Notes: generated from the letters alone by a model not told the origin. A stretch of 64,000 nt of DNA from Burkholderia sp. SRS-W-2-2016 (GCF_001931485.1 NZ_MSDV01000034.1:1-64000), one strand, 5' to 3'; shown: positions 17,163-26,394, counted from the stretch's first letter. Made by a program: numbers and translations.

Positions 17163-18505
17163 TGAACCGGCGCAGCGGCGCGGGTGATGCGGGCGGCGAA
17201 GCTGAGGCGCAGGCCAATGCCAATGCAGACGCCAGCGCAAACGCCGAAGCCGACTCTCACGCCACCCACGCCGCCCGCGCGACCGCCGAGGCGGTCGCGC
17301 GCCGCAGCTATGGCAAGCTCGTCGCGCTGCTGGCGATGCGCACGCGCGACGTCGCCGCGGCCGAAGACGCGCTCGCCGACGCGTTCGCGGCCGCCCTCGC
17401 CGACTGGCCGGCGCGCGGCTGCCCGGCCAATCCGGAAGCATGGTTGATGACGGTCGCGCGCCGCCGGGCGATCGACGGCGCGCGCCATCGCCACACCGGC
17501 GACGAAGTCGCGAACCAGCTGCTGATCCTCGCCGACGAAATCGACGCGCACGAAGCCGGCGCGCTGCCCGATCAGCGCCTCGCGTTGCTGTTCGCATGCA
17601 CGCACCCGGCGCTCGAACCGGCGATCCGCACGCCGCTGATGTTGCAGGTGGTGCTCGGTCTCGACGCGAAGACGATCGCGTCGGCGTTTCTGCTGTCGCC
17701 GGCGGCGATCAGCAAGCGCCTCGTGCGCGCGAAGCACAAGATTCGCGCCGCCGGCATCCCGTTCAGCGTGCCCGAGCGCGACGAGTTGCCCGGCCGTCTC
17801 GCCGCGGTCCTCGAAGCGGTGTATGCCGCATACGCGGAAGGCTGGACCGATCCGCTCGGCGACGATGTCGAGCGCCGCGATCTCGCCGGCGAGGCGCTGT
17901 TTCTCGCGCAACTGCTCGCCGAACTGATGCCCGACGAGCCCGAAACGCTCGGCCTGCTCGCGCTGATGCTGTACGCGCATGCGCGCCGGGCCGCGCGACG
18001 CGATGCGGCCGGCGACTACGTGCCGCTGTCCGCGCAGAACCCGGCGAGCTGGAACGCGCCGCTGCTCGACGCCGCCGACGCGCTGCTCACGCGCGCGAGC
18101 ACCTTCCACGCGATCGGCCGTTTTCAGCTGGAAGCGGCGTTGCAGTCCGCGCACGTGCATCGTTGCCAGAGCGGTCGCGCGAACTGGAACGAGGTCGTGC
18201 AGCTTTACGACGCGTTGTTTGCGATTACCGCGTCGCCGGTCGTCGCGGTGAACCGCGCGCTCGCGCTGGCCGAACGCGACGGCCCGCAAGCCGCGCTCGA
18301 CGCGCTCGCGCCGTACGCGGACGATCCGCGACTCGCCGAGTACCAGCCGTACTGGGCCGCGCGCGCCGATCTGCTCGCGCGCGCCGGCGCGACCCTTGAA
18401 GCGCTCGCCGCCTACGATCTCGCGATCGGCCTCGAACGCGATCCGGCCGCGCGGCGCTTTTTGCAGCGCAGACGCAGCGAATTGGCAAGGGGCTCACCGA
18501 TCTAA
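17162..18505 (+). CDS. ECF-type RNA polymerase sigma factor, ECF42-like with TPR-type C-terminal extension
   Basis: 447 residues. Residues 1-40 are an Ala/Asn/Glu-rich tail. Residues about 45-205 hold the sigma2 region (RDVAAAEDALADAFAAALADWPARGCPANPEAWLMTVARRRAID) and the sigma4 helix-turn-helix (VVLGLDAKTIASAFLLSPAAISKRLVRAKHKIR). The remaining 240 residues (VYAAYAEGWTDPLG ... YDALFAITASPVVAVNRALALAERDGPQAALDAL) are the conserved C-terminal domain of ECF42 proteins. In that group the extension replaces an anti-sigma factor; no anti-sigma gene is seen here, in keeping. The partner gene is the DGPF protein immediately upstream, a known target class. Confidence 0.88.
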   Translation: MNRRSGAGDAGGEAEAQANANADASANAEADSHATHAARATAEAVARRSYGKLVALLAMRTRDVAAAEDALADAFAAALADWPARGCPANPEAWLMTVARRRAIDGARHRHTGDEVANQLLILADEIDAHEAGALPDQRLALLFACTHPALEPAIRTPLMLQVVLGLDAKTIASAFLLSPAAISKRLVRAKHKIRAAGIPFSVPERDELPGRLAAVLEAVYAAYAEGWTDPLGDDVERRDLAGEALFLAQLLAELMPDEPETLGLLALMLYAHARRAARRDAAGDYVPLSAQNPASWNAPLLDAADALLTRASTFHAIGRFQLEAALQSAHVHRCQSGRANWNEVVQLYDALFAITASPVVAVNRALALAERDGPQAALDALAPYADDPRLAEYQPYWAARADLLARAGATLEALAAYDLAIGLERDPAARRFLQRRRSELARGSPI

Positions 18506-18676
18506 ACTGCTTTGTCCGCCCCATAACCTGTTTATCGCGGCAAGCGCGCCGGCCGATAAGACGCTAATCTTGTGCTCCCTGTTCGCCCGGGCCGCCGTCA
18601 CGCGGCGCACCGGGCGAATCGCTCCTCAATGTCGCGCCACCCTGGTGGACGATTCCTGTCAGAGAACGCTGCGCAG

Positions 18677-19639
18677 ATGGAAAGCAACCGCAAAGTCAGA
18701 ATCGCGCTCGTCGGTGCCGGCGCGTTCGGCATCAAGCATCTGGACGGCCTGCAAAGTATCGAGAACGCCGAAGTCACGTCGCTGGTCACCCGCAATCCGG
18801 ACGATGCGCACGAGATCGCCGCGCGCTACCGCATCCCGCACGTGAGCGACGATCTGAACGACGCGCTCGCCCGCGACGATGTCGACGCGGTGATCCTGTG
18901 CACGCCGACGCCGCTGCACGCGAGCCAGGCGCTCGCCTGCCTGAAAGCGGGCAAGCACGTTCAGGCCGAGATTCCGCTCGCCGATTCGCTGCACGATGCG
19001 CGCGAGGTCGTCGGCCTGCAACGCGCGACCGGCCTCGTCGCGATGTGCGGACATACGCGCCGCTTCAACCCGAGCCATCAATGGATACGCCAGCGCATCG
19101 CGCGCGGCGAATTCCAGTTGCAGCAGATGGACGTGCAGACCTACTTTTTCCGCCGCACCAATATCAATGCGCTCGGCCAGCCGCGCAGCTGGACCGATCA
19201 CCTGCTCTGGCATCACGCCGCGCACACAGTCGATCTGTTCGCGTATCAATGCGGCAGTCCGATCGTGAAGGCGAACGCGCTCGCCGGTCCGCTGCATCCG
19301 ACGCTCGGCATCGCGATGGATATGTCGATCCAGCTGAAGGCGGAGAACGGCGCAATCTGCACGCTGAGTCTGTCGTTCAACAACGACGGGCCGCTCGGCA
19401 CGTTGTTTCGCTATATCGGCGACAGCGGCACCTACGTCGCGCGTTACGACGACCTGTTCGACGGCCGGGACGCACGGATCGACGTGTCGAACGTCGATGT
19501 ATCGATGAACGGGATCGAGTTGCAGGACCGCGAATTCGTCGCGGCGATTCTTGAGAAGCGCGAGCCCAATGCGAGCGTCGCGCAGGTGCTGCCCTGCTAC
19601 GAGGTGCTCGATTCGCTGGAGCGGCAGTTGCGGGAGTGA
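18677..19639 (+). CDS. ligC: 4-carboxy-2-hydroxymuconate-6-semialdehyde dehydrogenase (LigC/PmdC type)
   Basis: 320 residues from ATG 18677; longer in-frame readings have atypical N-termini. It is a Gfo/Idh/MocA-fold NAD(P)-dependent oxidoreductase with the nucleotide site ALVGAGAFGIKHLDGL. Long segments agree closely with what I recall of LigC of the protocatechuate 4,5-cleavage pathway: CGHTRRFNPSHQWI, MDVQTYFFRRTNINALGQPR, WTDHLLWHHAAHTVDLFAYQ, SFNNDGPLGTLFRYIGD, MNGIELQDREF. LigC oxidises the LigAB ring-cleavage product (as its hemiacetal) to 2-pyrone-4,6-dicarboxylate. No ligAB, ligI, ligJ or ligK genes are in the window, so it stands apart from the usual operon. Confidence 0.88.
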   Translation: MESNRKVRIALVGAGAFGIKHLDGLQSIENAEVTSLVTRNPDDAHEIAARYRIPHVSDDLNDALARDDVDAVILCTPTPLHASQALACLKAGKHVQAEIPLADSLHDAREVVGLQRATGLVAMCGHTRRFNPSHQWIRQRIARGEFQLQQMDVQTYFFRRTNINALGQPRSWTDHLLWHHAAHTVDLFAYQCGSPIVKANALAGPLHPTLGIAMDMSIQLKAENGAICTLSLSFNNDGPLGTLFRYIGDSGTYVARYDDLFDGRDARIDVSNVDVSMNGIELQDREFVAAILEKREPNASVAQVLPCYEVLDSLERQLRE

Positions 19640-19773
19640 CGCGTTCAGGTGCGTGTGTGCTCACGCATTTGCGCCTGCTGAAATGAAATCAAACGAAACG
19701 AAATGTCGAACCCGGCCGCTTCGCCGCGAAGCGGCCCTTCTGACTTAAACACACGGAGACACGGGCAACTTTT

Positions 19774-20511
19774 ATGGCTATGCAAATCGTTCTGCTGCCG
19801 GGTCTACTCTGCGACAAAGCAGTGTGGACCGATCAACTTTCCGCGCTCGGCGAATTCGGGCAGTGCCATGTCCCCGACTACGGCTTGCGCGACTCGATCG
19901 GCGCGATGGCCGAACACGTGCTCGCCTCGGTGCCCGCCGGGCGCCTGCTGGTGGCCGGTCATTCGATGGGCGGCCGCGTCGCGCTCGAAGTGTTGCGCCG
20001 CGCACCGGAACGCGTAGCCGGCCTCGCGCTGCTCGACACCGGTTACGAAGCGCGCGCGAGCGGCGAGGCCGGCGACGCCGAGCGCGCGAAACGACTCGCG
20101 CTGCTCGAACTCGCGCGCGCCGAAGGGATGCGCGCGATGGGCGAACAATGGGCACCGGGCATGGTGCATCCCGACCGGCTGGGCTCGGACCTCTATCGCT
20201 CGATTCTCGACATGATCGAGCGCAGCACGCCGGAGAAATTCGCCGCGCAGATCGACGCGCTGCTTAACCGTCCCGATGCGGGCACGTTGCTCGGCGAGAT
20301 CCGTTGTCCGGCGCTGCTCGCGTGCGGCAGCGAAGACCGCTGGAGTCCGCTCGCGCGTCACGAAGAGATGCACGCGCTGATGCCGGGCTCGCGGCTGCGC
20401 GCGATCGAACACAGCGGCCATATGTCGACGATGGAACGCCCCGCCGAGGTCACCGCGGTGCTGGTCGAATGGGTGCAATGGGCGCTCGAACAGGAGGTGG
20501 CCGGTGACTGA
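19774..20511 (+). CDS. Alpha/beta hydrolase
   Basis: 245 residues. The nucleophile elbow GHSMGG places the catalytic Ser at residue 64. The acid is probably the Asp in CGSEDRWSP and the His is in IEHSGHMSTMERP. The oxyanion-hole region is LLPGLLCDKAVW near the start. The size fits a small esterase or a meta-cleavage-type C-C hydrolase. It sits between the LigC-type gene and an NTF2-like gene, so it may act on an aromatic ester or lactone destined for the same pathway; the substrate is inferred only from the neighbourhood. A CACGGAGACACGG region lies upstream. Confidence 0.83.
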   Translation: MAMQIVLLPGLLCDKAVWTDQLSALGEFGQCHVPDYGLRDSIGAMAEHVLASVPAGRLLVAGHSMGGRVALEVLRRAPERVAGLALLDTGYEARASGEAGDAERAKRLALLELARAEGMRAMGEQWAPGMVHPDRLGSDLYRSILDMIERSTPEKFAAQIDALLNRPDAGTLLGEIRCPALLACGSEDRWSPLARHEEMHALMPGSRLRAIEHSGHMSTMERPAEVTAVLVEWVQWALEQEVAGD

Positions 20512-20959
20512 CGACAAACTCGATCCTGTCGCCGCGCTGCTCGCCGAGCACGCGTGTCGCGCGCTCGTGATCAAGGCCGCGGAGCTGGTCGACGGCGGCC
20601 GCTTCGCCGCGCTGTCCGGAGTCTTCTCCAGCGACGCGCTGCTGGTCCGCCCGAACGGCGCGACGCTCAGCGGCTGCGATGCGATCGTCGCGTCGTATGC
20701 GGCGCGGCCGGCCGATCGCATCAGCCGGCATCTGATCTTCGCGTCGAACTTCACCGGGATCAAAGCGGAGCACGCCACCGCCACGACCCAGGTGCTGCTG
20801 TGGAGCGGCAGCACCGACGACGCGCCCGGCCCGTTCGGACGACCGTCGCGCGGCCAGCAGATCGTCGGGCGCTTCGATGACGAATTCGTGTTCATCGACG
20901 GCGCGTGGCGCATCGGTAAACGCGTCGCGTCGTTCGAGCTGTTCGTCGCTCGTCCCTGA
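20504..20959 (+). CDS. NTF2/SnoaL-like protein
   Basis: 151 residues starting at GTG 20504, which overlaps the end of the hydrolase gene by eight bases; AGGAGG lies at the right distance. The sequence VIKAAELVDGGRFAALSGVFSSDALLVRPNGATLSGCDAIVASYAARPADRISRHLIFASNF has the cone-shaped NTF2-like pattern of the SnoaL_4 type. Members are small isomerases, hydratases or ring-hydroxylase-like subunits. It is very likely cotranscribed and coupled with the hydrolase. Confidence 0.78.
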   Translation: MTDDKLDPVAALLAEHACRALVIKAAELVDGGRFAALSGVFSSDALLVRPNGATLSGCDAIVASYAARPADRISRHLIFASNFTGIKAEHATATTQVLLWSGSTDDAPGPFGRPSRGQQIVGRFDDEFVFIDGAWRIGKRVASFELFVARP

Positions 20960-21655
20960 GGCGGACGCGTCCTCTAGAAAACCGCGCGGCACGCGGCCGG
21001 CTTGCCGCTGCCGCGCGAGCAATACTTCAGCGCCGCAAACTCCGCGCGTGTCGACGCGCCCGCTCCAACCTCCTCGCGTCCCCTGAAGGCCGCCCGGCAG
21101 GGTTGCGATTCCTTTCAGCGGGAATCGAATCTGTTTATCGGGGTGACATAAACCGCCCCAGCATACGCCCTCGCAACGGTCCCGCCGATATCGCTCAAAG
21201 CCTTATCGCACGCGGCTTGCAGACGCTCAAGCGCGAGCACCCGACTACCCGTATCGGCTTACCTTACAGGCGCGCAAATTACGTATGTGGTTAACCCGCT
21301 CTTTCAAGCCGCGCTGCGCATGCTTATCGTGCTGGCTGCAGCCGGCCGGCGACCATATCAATTACAGGGCCGGTCACAGCTAAACCAAGGCCACAACCGA
21401 AAGGCCTCCGTCGAGGGGACAACCGATGTTTCGATGCGAGATGACCAGCGTCACGCCGTTCACCACCCGAGCCGCTCAGGCGCCGTTCGAGCGCGCGTGC
21501 AACATCGCCCCGCCCCAGCCGACCACCTAGCCGCGCCCCCGCATTACGGGGCAACGCACCGTTATGCCGGATCCCGCCAACAGCCATCCAGAAAACACGG
21601 CGCCGGGATCCGATTTTCAATCGTTGTGACGTGATTTTGTTAGCCAGGAGACCTG
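20960..21655. other. Intergenic region before the Liv-type importer
   Basis: About 700 bp with no reading frame that looks coding (frames on both strands are short and of atypical composition). It is slightly richer in A/T around 21120-21370. It should carry the promoter of the five-gene importer operon; I found no clear operator, terminator or RNA gene in it. Confidence 0.5.
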
Positions 21656-22831
21656 ATGGAAATCAAGAAGCGCACTCTGCTGAAGGCCGCAGCCGCCCTC
21701 ACGCTCGCCGGTTCGAGCCTGTTCGCCCACGCGGACGATGTCGTCAAGATCGGCCTGATCGTGCCGATGAGCGGCCCGTTCGCGTCGACCGGCCGCCAGA
21801 TCGACGCGGCGGTCAAACTGTTCATGGCCCAGCATGGCGATACGGTCGCCGGCAAGAAGATCCAGGTGATCCTGAAGGACGACACCAACGTTCCCGACAC
21901 CACCAAGCGTCTCGCCCAGGAGCTGATCGTCAAGGATCACGTCGCGGTGCTGGCCGGCTTCGGCCTGACGCCGCTCGCGCTCGCCGCCGCGCCGCTCGCG
22001 ACCCAGGCGAAGGTGCCGATGATCGTGATGGCCGCGGCCACCGCGATGATCACCGAGCAGTCGCCGTACATCGTGCGCACCGGCTTCACGCTGCCGCAGA
22101 ACACGCTCGGCATCGCGCGCTGGGCGCCGAAGAACGGCATCAGGAAGGTCGTCTCGCTGGTCGCCGACTACGGTCCCGGCATCGATGCGCAGAACTCGTT
22201 CAAGAAGGTGTTCGAATCGGAAGGCGGCAGCGTCGTCGAGCAACTGCGCGTGCCGGTCGCCAACCCGGACTTCTCGCCGTTCCTGCAGAAAGTGGCCGAT
22301 CTGAAGCCCGATGCGCTGTTCATCTTCGTGCCGTCGGGCGCGGGCGCGGTGTTCATGAAGCAGTTCGCCGAGCGCGGCCTTGCCAAACAGGGCATCAAAC
22401 TGATCGGCACCGGCGACGTGGTCGACGACGACATCCTGAACAGCATGGGCGACGTCGCGCTCGGCGCGGTGACCTCGATGCACTACACGGCCGCGCTCGA
22501 TAACCCCGAGAACCGCGCGTACGTCGCCGCGTTCGAGAAGGCCAACCCGAACCTGCGGCCGAACTTCCACAGCGTCGGCGGCTACGACGGGATGCAGGTG
22601 ATCTACACCGCGTTGCAGGCGACCAAGGGCGACACCAACGGCGACAAGCTGCTGGCCGCGATGAAGGGCCAGAAATGGGCGAGCCCGCGCGGCCCGGTGC
22701 AGCTCGATGCGCAGACGCGTGAAATGATCCAGAACGTGTACATCACCCGCACCGAGCGCGTGAACGGCCAGTTGTTCAACGTGCCGTTCGACAAGATCGA
22801 AGCCGTCAAGGATCCGGCCAAGATCAAGTAA
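21656..22831 (+). CDS. Branched-chain amino-acid-type ABC transporter substrate-binding protein
   Basis: 391 residues, ATG 21656 behind CCAGGAGACCTG. It has a signal peptide (MEIKKRTLLKAAAALTLAGSSLFAHA, residues 1-26). The mature protein is a type I periplasmic binding fold: VVKIGLIVPMSGPFASTGRQIDAAVKLFM, VLAGFGLTPLALAAAPLATQAKVPMIVMAA, and HSVGGYDGMQVIYTAL near the end. Binding proteins of this class linked to aromatic genes often bind benzoate- or hydroxycinnamate-type acids rather than amino acids. Next to a LigC-type gene that is plausible here but unproven. Confidence 0.9.
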   Translation: MEIKKRTLLKAAAALTLAGSSLFAHADDVVKIGLIVPMSGPFASTGRQIDAAVKLFMAQHGDTVAGKKIQVILKDDTNVPDTTKRLAQELIVKDHVAVLAGFGLTPLALAAAPLATQAKVPMIVMAAATAMITEQSPYIVRTGFTLPQNTLGIARWAPKNGIRKVVSLVADYGPGIDAQNSFKKVFESEGGSVVEQLRVPVANPDFSPFLQKVADLKPDALFIFVPSGAGAVFMKQFAERGLAKQGIKLIGTGDVVDDDILNSMGDVALGAVTSMHYTAALDNPENRAYVAAFEKANPNLRPNFHSVGGYDGMQVIYTALQATKGDTNGDKLLAAMKGQKWASPRGPVQLDAQTREMIQNVYITRTERVNGQLFNVPFDKIEAVKDPAKIK

Positions 22832-22842
22832 GCGCCCGATCG

Positions 22843-22914
22843 CACGCTTCATAGCGAGCTTCATAGCAAGCTTCACGGCGAGCTTCACAGCACGCTTGAT
22901 AGCACGCTAAGTCG
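22843..22914. repeat. 12-bp tandem repeats, six degenerate copies
   Basis: Consecutive units CACGCTTCATAG, CGAGCTTCATAG, CAAGCTTCACGG, CGAGCTTCACAG, CACGCTTGATAG, CACGCTAAGTCG fill the gap between the binding-protein gene and the first permease gene. The units differ at few positions. Confidence 0.8.
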
Positions 22915-22996
22915 TACCAGGCTTTTCCGATTTGCCCGCCGCACGGCTCGCCCGCGTCACCTCGCGAGCGGTGCGGCGCTTCGGTTTCACACACTT

Positions 22997-23857
22997 ATGC
23001 TAACCATTCTCTTCGACGGTATTGCTTACGGCATGCTGCTGTTCGTGCTGGCCAGCGGTCTGGCCATCACGCTCGGGTTGATGAACTTCGTCAACCTCGC
23101 GCACGGCGCGTTCGCGATGGTGGGCGGCTACGCCGCCGTGCTCGCGATGTCGCGTCTGGGCGTGCCCTTTCTGTGCGCATTGCCGATCGCGTTCGTCGCG
23201 TCGGCGGTGCTCGGCGGGATTCTCGAACGCACGCTGTACAAGCGTGTATACGGGCAGTCCGAACTGAACCAGGTGCTGTTTACGATCGGCCTGACCTTCA
23301 TGGGCATCGCGACGGTCGACTACTTCATGGGCTCGACCCAGCAGTTCCTGAATCTGCCGCAATGGCTGCAAGGCCGCACCGTGTTCGCCGGCATCGGCAT
23401 CGGTTACTACCGGCTGTTCGTGATTCTGGTGTGCGTGGTGCTGGTCGTCGCGCTGCAACTGATCCTCACCAAAACCCGTTTCGGCAGCCGCTTGCGCGCG
23501 TCGGTCGACGATCCGCGCGCAGCCAGCGGTCTCGGCATCAACATCAATTTCGTGTTCCTGACGACCTTCGCGTTCGGTTCGGGTCTCGCCGGTCTCGGCG
23601 GTGCGCTCGGCGCGAACATGCTCGGTCTCGATCCGATCTTTCCGCTCAAGTTCATGATCTATTTCCTGGTGGTGGTCGCGGTCGGCGGCACGACCTCGCT
23701 CACCGGTCCGCTGCTCGCGTCGCTGCTGCTCGGCATCGCGGATGTCGCCGGCAAGTACTACATCCCCGATCTGGGGGCATTCATCATCTACGGCGTCATG
23801 ATCATCACCCTGATGTGGCGGCCACAAGGTCTTTTCGTCAGGGCGGGGGGCAAATGA
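22997..23857 (+). CDS. Liv-type ABC transporter permease (LivH)
   Basis: 286 residues, about eight membrane segments. It opens with LTILFDGIAYGMLLFVLASGLAITLGLMNFVNLAHGAFAM, the typical LivH N-terminus, and carries the coupling segment FGSRLRASVDDPRAASGLGININFVF. It pairs with the downstream LivM-type permease in the inner membrane. The stop overlaps the next gene's ATG (ATGA). No good ribosome site precedes ATG 22997, so expression level may depend on the repeat-containing leader. Confidence 0.92.
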   Translation: MLTILFDGIAYGMLLFVLASGLAITLGLMNFVNLAHGAFAMVGGYAAVLAMSRLGVPFLCALPIAFVASAVLGGILERTLYKRVYGQSELNQVLFTIGLTFMGIATVDYFMGSTQQFLNLPQWLQGRTVFAGIGIGYYRLFVILVCVVLVVALQLILTKTRFGSRLRASVDDPRAASGLGININFVFLTTFAFGSGLAGLGGALGANMLGLDPIFPLKFMIYFLVVVAVGGTTSLTGPLLASLLLGIADVAGKYYIPDLGAFIIYGVMIITLMWRPQGLFVRAGGK

Positions 23858-24867
23858 AGTCCGCAACTTCCACTCAAATAAGCACCCCGGCGCCGGCGCC
23901 CGACGTGCGCACGATCGGCCGGCGCTGGTCGCGCTGGCGGCCCGCGGAAATCGCCTTCTGGGTCGTCGCGCTCGGCGCCTGCGTGGTGCCGAACGACAAC
24001 TACCTGCTGCTCAACGAAATGGCGATTCTCGCGCTGTTCGCGGTGTCGCTCGATCTGATCCTCGGCTATACCGGCATCGTGTCGCTCGGTCATGCGGCGT
24101 TCTTCGGTCTGGGCGCCTACACGGCGGCGCTGCTGGCCAAGCACTTCAACATGGACCCGCTGTCAGGGATGCTGATTGCGTGCGGGGTCGCGACGTTCGC
24201 CGGCCTCGTCACGAGCGTGCTGGTGATGCGCGGCTCCGACCTCACGCGGCTGATGGTGACGCTCGGCGTCGCGTCGATCCTGCATGAACTCGCGAACAAG
24301 CTGGGCTGGCTCACCGGCGGCGCCGACGGCCTGACCGGCGTGCCGATGGTGCCGCTGTTCGGGCACGTCGAGTTCGATATCTTCGGCAAGGTCGCGTACA
24401 GCTACTCGATCGTCACGCTGTTCGTGCTGTTCGTGCTGGCGCGCGCGGTCGTGAAGTCGCCGTTCGGGATGTCGCTGCAGGTGATCCGCCAGAATCCGCT
24501 GCGCGCGGCCGCGATGGGCGTGCCGGTCAATCTGCGCCGTACCGCCGTCTATACGCTGAGCGCCGCTTACGCGGGCGTGGCCGGCGCGCTGCTCGCGCAG
24601 ACCACCGGCTTCGCATCGCTCGACGTGCTCGACTTCCACCGTTCGGCCGACGTGCTGCTGATGCTGATGATCGGCGGCGCCGGTTATCTGTACGGCGGGA
24701 TCATCGGCGCGGTGATCTTCCGCTTCATGCAGAACTGGCTCGCGGATATCACGCCGCAATACTGGCAATTCTGGATCGGGCTCTTGCTGGTGATCATCGT
24801 GATCGTCGGTCATGAGCGGCTCGTGCGGCCGTGGACGTGGTTCCGCCGCGGCGGAGGTCAAGCATGA
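23854..24867 (+). CDS. Liv-type ABC transporter permease (LivM)
   Basis: 337 residues from ATG 23854, overlapping the LivH stop by four bases; longer upstream readings in this frame are shadows of LivH. The first 35 residues are polar; then come about nine membrane segments including LILGYTGIVSLGHAAFFGLGAYTAALL, the LivM hallmark, and KSPFGMSLQVIRQNPLRAAAMGVPV, the EAA-like loop facing the ATPases. The gene end overlaps the LivG start. Confidence 0.92.
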   Translation: MKSATSTQISTPAPAPDVRTIGRRWSRWRPAEIAFWVVALGACVVPNDNYLLLNEMAILALFAVSLDLILGYTGIVSLGHAAFFGLGAYTAALLAKHFNMDPLSGMLIACGVATFAGLVTSVLVMRGSDLTRLMVTLGVASILHELANKLGWLTGGADGLTGVPMVPLFGHVEFDIFGKVAYSYSIVTLFVLFVLARAVVKSPFGMSLQVIRQNPLRAAAMGVPVNLRRTAVYTLSAAYAGVAGALLAQTTGFASLDVLDFHRSADVLLMLMIGGAGYLYGGIIGAVIFRFMQNWLADITPQYWQFWIGLLLVIIVIVGHERLVRPWTWFRRGGGQA

Positions 24868-25628
24868 CGATCGCTCTGCAAACCTTCAATCTGATCAAGC
24901 GCTTCGGCGGCCTCGTCGCGACCAACGACGTATCGATCACGGTCGAGAAAGGCGCCCGTCAGGCGCTGATCGGCCCGAACGGCGCCGGCAAAACCACGCT
25001 GATCAATCAGTTGACCGGCGTGCTCGCGCCGAGCTCGGGCCGCATCGAACTGGAAGGCCGCGATATCACTTCGCTGCCGGTGCATCAGCGGGCGCGCGCG
25101 GGACTCGTGCGCACGTTCCAGATCAATCAGCTGTTCAAGGAGATGACGCCGGCCGAATCGCTGGCGGTCGCGATCTCCGAACGCGACGGTCTCGGCGCAC
25201 GCTTCTGGCGCGCGCTCGGTCATCGCGGCGAGTTGATGGACGAGGTTGGCGCGCTGCTCGAACAGTGCAAGCTGACCGACTCGATGCATCGCGAAACCCG
25301 CGTGCTGCCGTACGGCAAGCAGCGTCTGCTCGAAATCGCGCTAGCGTTGGCGGCCAAGCCGCGGGTGCTGCTGCTCGACGAACCGGTGGCGGGCGTGCCG
25401 GACGGCGAGCGCCGCGAGATTCTCAATACCGTCGCCGCGTTGCCCGAGGACGTGACGATCGTGCTGATCGAACACGACATGGACCTGGTGTTCAACTTTG
25501 CCACGCGCATTTCAGTGCTGGTCAGCGGCGGTCTGCTCACTGAAGGCGGCTGCGCCGAGATCGCCCGCGATCCGCGTGTGAAGGCGGTGTACCTGGGTGA
25601 GGAGCTGGCGGGGAGTGAACATGTCTGA
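24864..25628 (+). CDS. Liv-type ABC transporter ATP-binding protein (LivG)
   Basis: 254 residues from ATG 24864 (ATGA overlap with the permease). Walker A is GPNGAGKTTLINQLTG near residue 40. The signature is the LivG-type LPYGKQRLLEIALALA and Walker B is VLLLDEPVAGVPDGER, followed by the switch His in VLIEHDMDLVF. It is the cytoplasmic motor subunit of the importer. It overlaps the next ATPase gene by eight bases. Confidence 0.93.
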   Translation: MTIALQTFNLIKRFGGLVATNDVSITVEKGARQALIGPNGAGKTTLINQLTGVLAPSSGRIELEGRDITSLPVHQRARAGLVRTFQINQLFKEMTPAESLAVAISERDGLGARFWRALGHRGELMDEVGALLEQCKLTDSMHRETRVLPYGKQRLLEIALALAAKPRVLLLDEPVAGVPDGERREILNTVAALPEDVTIVLIEHDMDLVFNFATRISVLVSGGLLTEGGCAEIARDPRVKAVYLGEELAGSEHV

Positions 25629-26328
25629 GCTGTTGAAGGTGGAAGGAATCGTCGCAGGGTACGGCGAGGCGAAGGTGCTGAAGGACATCGGTCTGTCGCT
25701 GGATCAAGGTCAGGCGTTGGCGCTGCTGGGGCGCAACGGAACCGGCAAGACGACGCTGATCAATACGATCGTCGGCCATACGCGGCGCTTTGCCGGACGG
25801 ATCTGGCTCAATGGCGCGGACATCACCGGCTTCAAGCCGCATCAGCGCGCGTTGGCCGGAATCGGCTGGGTGCCGCAGGAACGCAATATCTTCAAGTCGC
25901 TGACGGTCGAGGAGAATCTGACCGCGATTGCGGTTCCCGGGCCGTGGGATCTGGCGCGCATCTATAAGATGTTTCCGCGTTTGCAGGAGCGGCGCGCGAA
26001 TATGGGTAATCAGCTCTCCGGTGGCGAGCAGCAGATGCTCGCGATTGGCCGCGCGTTGATGCTCAATCCGAAGGTGCTGCTACTCGATGAACCGCTGGAA
26101 GGTCTCGCGCCGATCATCGTGCAGGAGTTGATGCGGATCCTGTCGGACATTATTCGCGATGAAGGTTTATCGGTGATTCTGGTCGAGCAGAATGCGCGTA
26201 AGGCGCTGAGCATTACGCACAATGCGGTGGTGCTCGAACGCGGCTCGGTGATTCATGCGAGTACCGCGGCGGAGCTGCTCGCGCAGGATGAGAAGATCGA
26301 TACGTTGCTGGCGGTGTCGCAGCATTGA
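25621..26328 (+). CDS. Liv-type ABC transporter ATP-binding protein (LivF)
   Basis: 235 residues from ATG 25621. Walker A is GRNGTGKTTLINTIVG, the signature is LSGGEQQMLAIGRALM, Walker B is VLLLDEPLEGLAP and the switch His is replaced by Gln in ILVEQNARKAL, as usual for LivF. It completes the five-gene importer SBP-LivH-LivM-LivG-LivF. No T-rich terminator is seen on its own strand; the strong hairpin at 26399-26437 is oriented for the opposing gene. Confidence 0.93.
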   Translation: MSELLKVEGIVAGYGEAKVLKDIGLSLDQGQALALLGRNGTGKTTLINTIVGHTRRFAGRIWLNGADITGFKPHQRALAGIGWVPQERNIFKSLTVEENLTAIAVPGPWDLARIYKMFPRLQERRANMGNQLSGGEQQMLAIGRALMLNPKVLLLDEPLEGLAPIIVQELMRILSDIIRDEGLSVILVEQNARKALSITHNAVVLERGSVIHASTAAELLAQDEKIDTLLAVSQH

Positions 26329-26394
26329 GGATTATCCGGACTGCCGGGACCGGGATCACCATTCCTGGCCCCCGGTATCCGGCGCTCCAAATGC

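Noticed and set aside
21287..21634. 115-codon frame in the gap before the Liv operon
   Set aside because: Atypical composition, no ribosome site and an equally long antisense frame; not supported as a gene.
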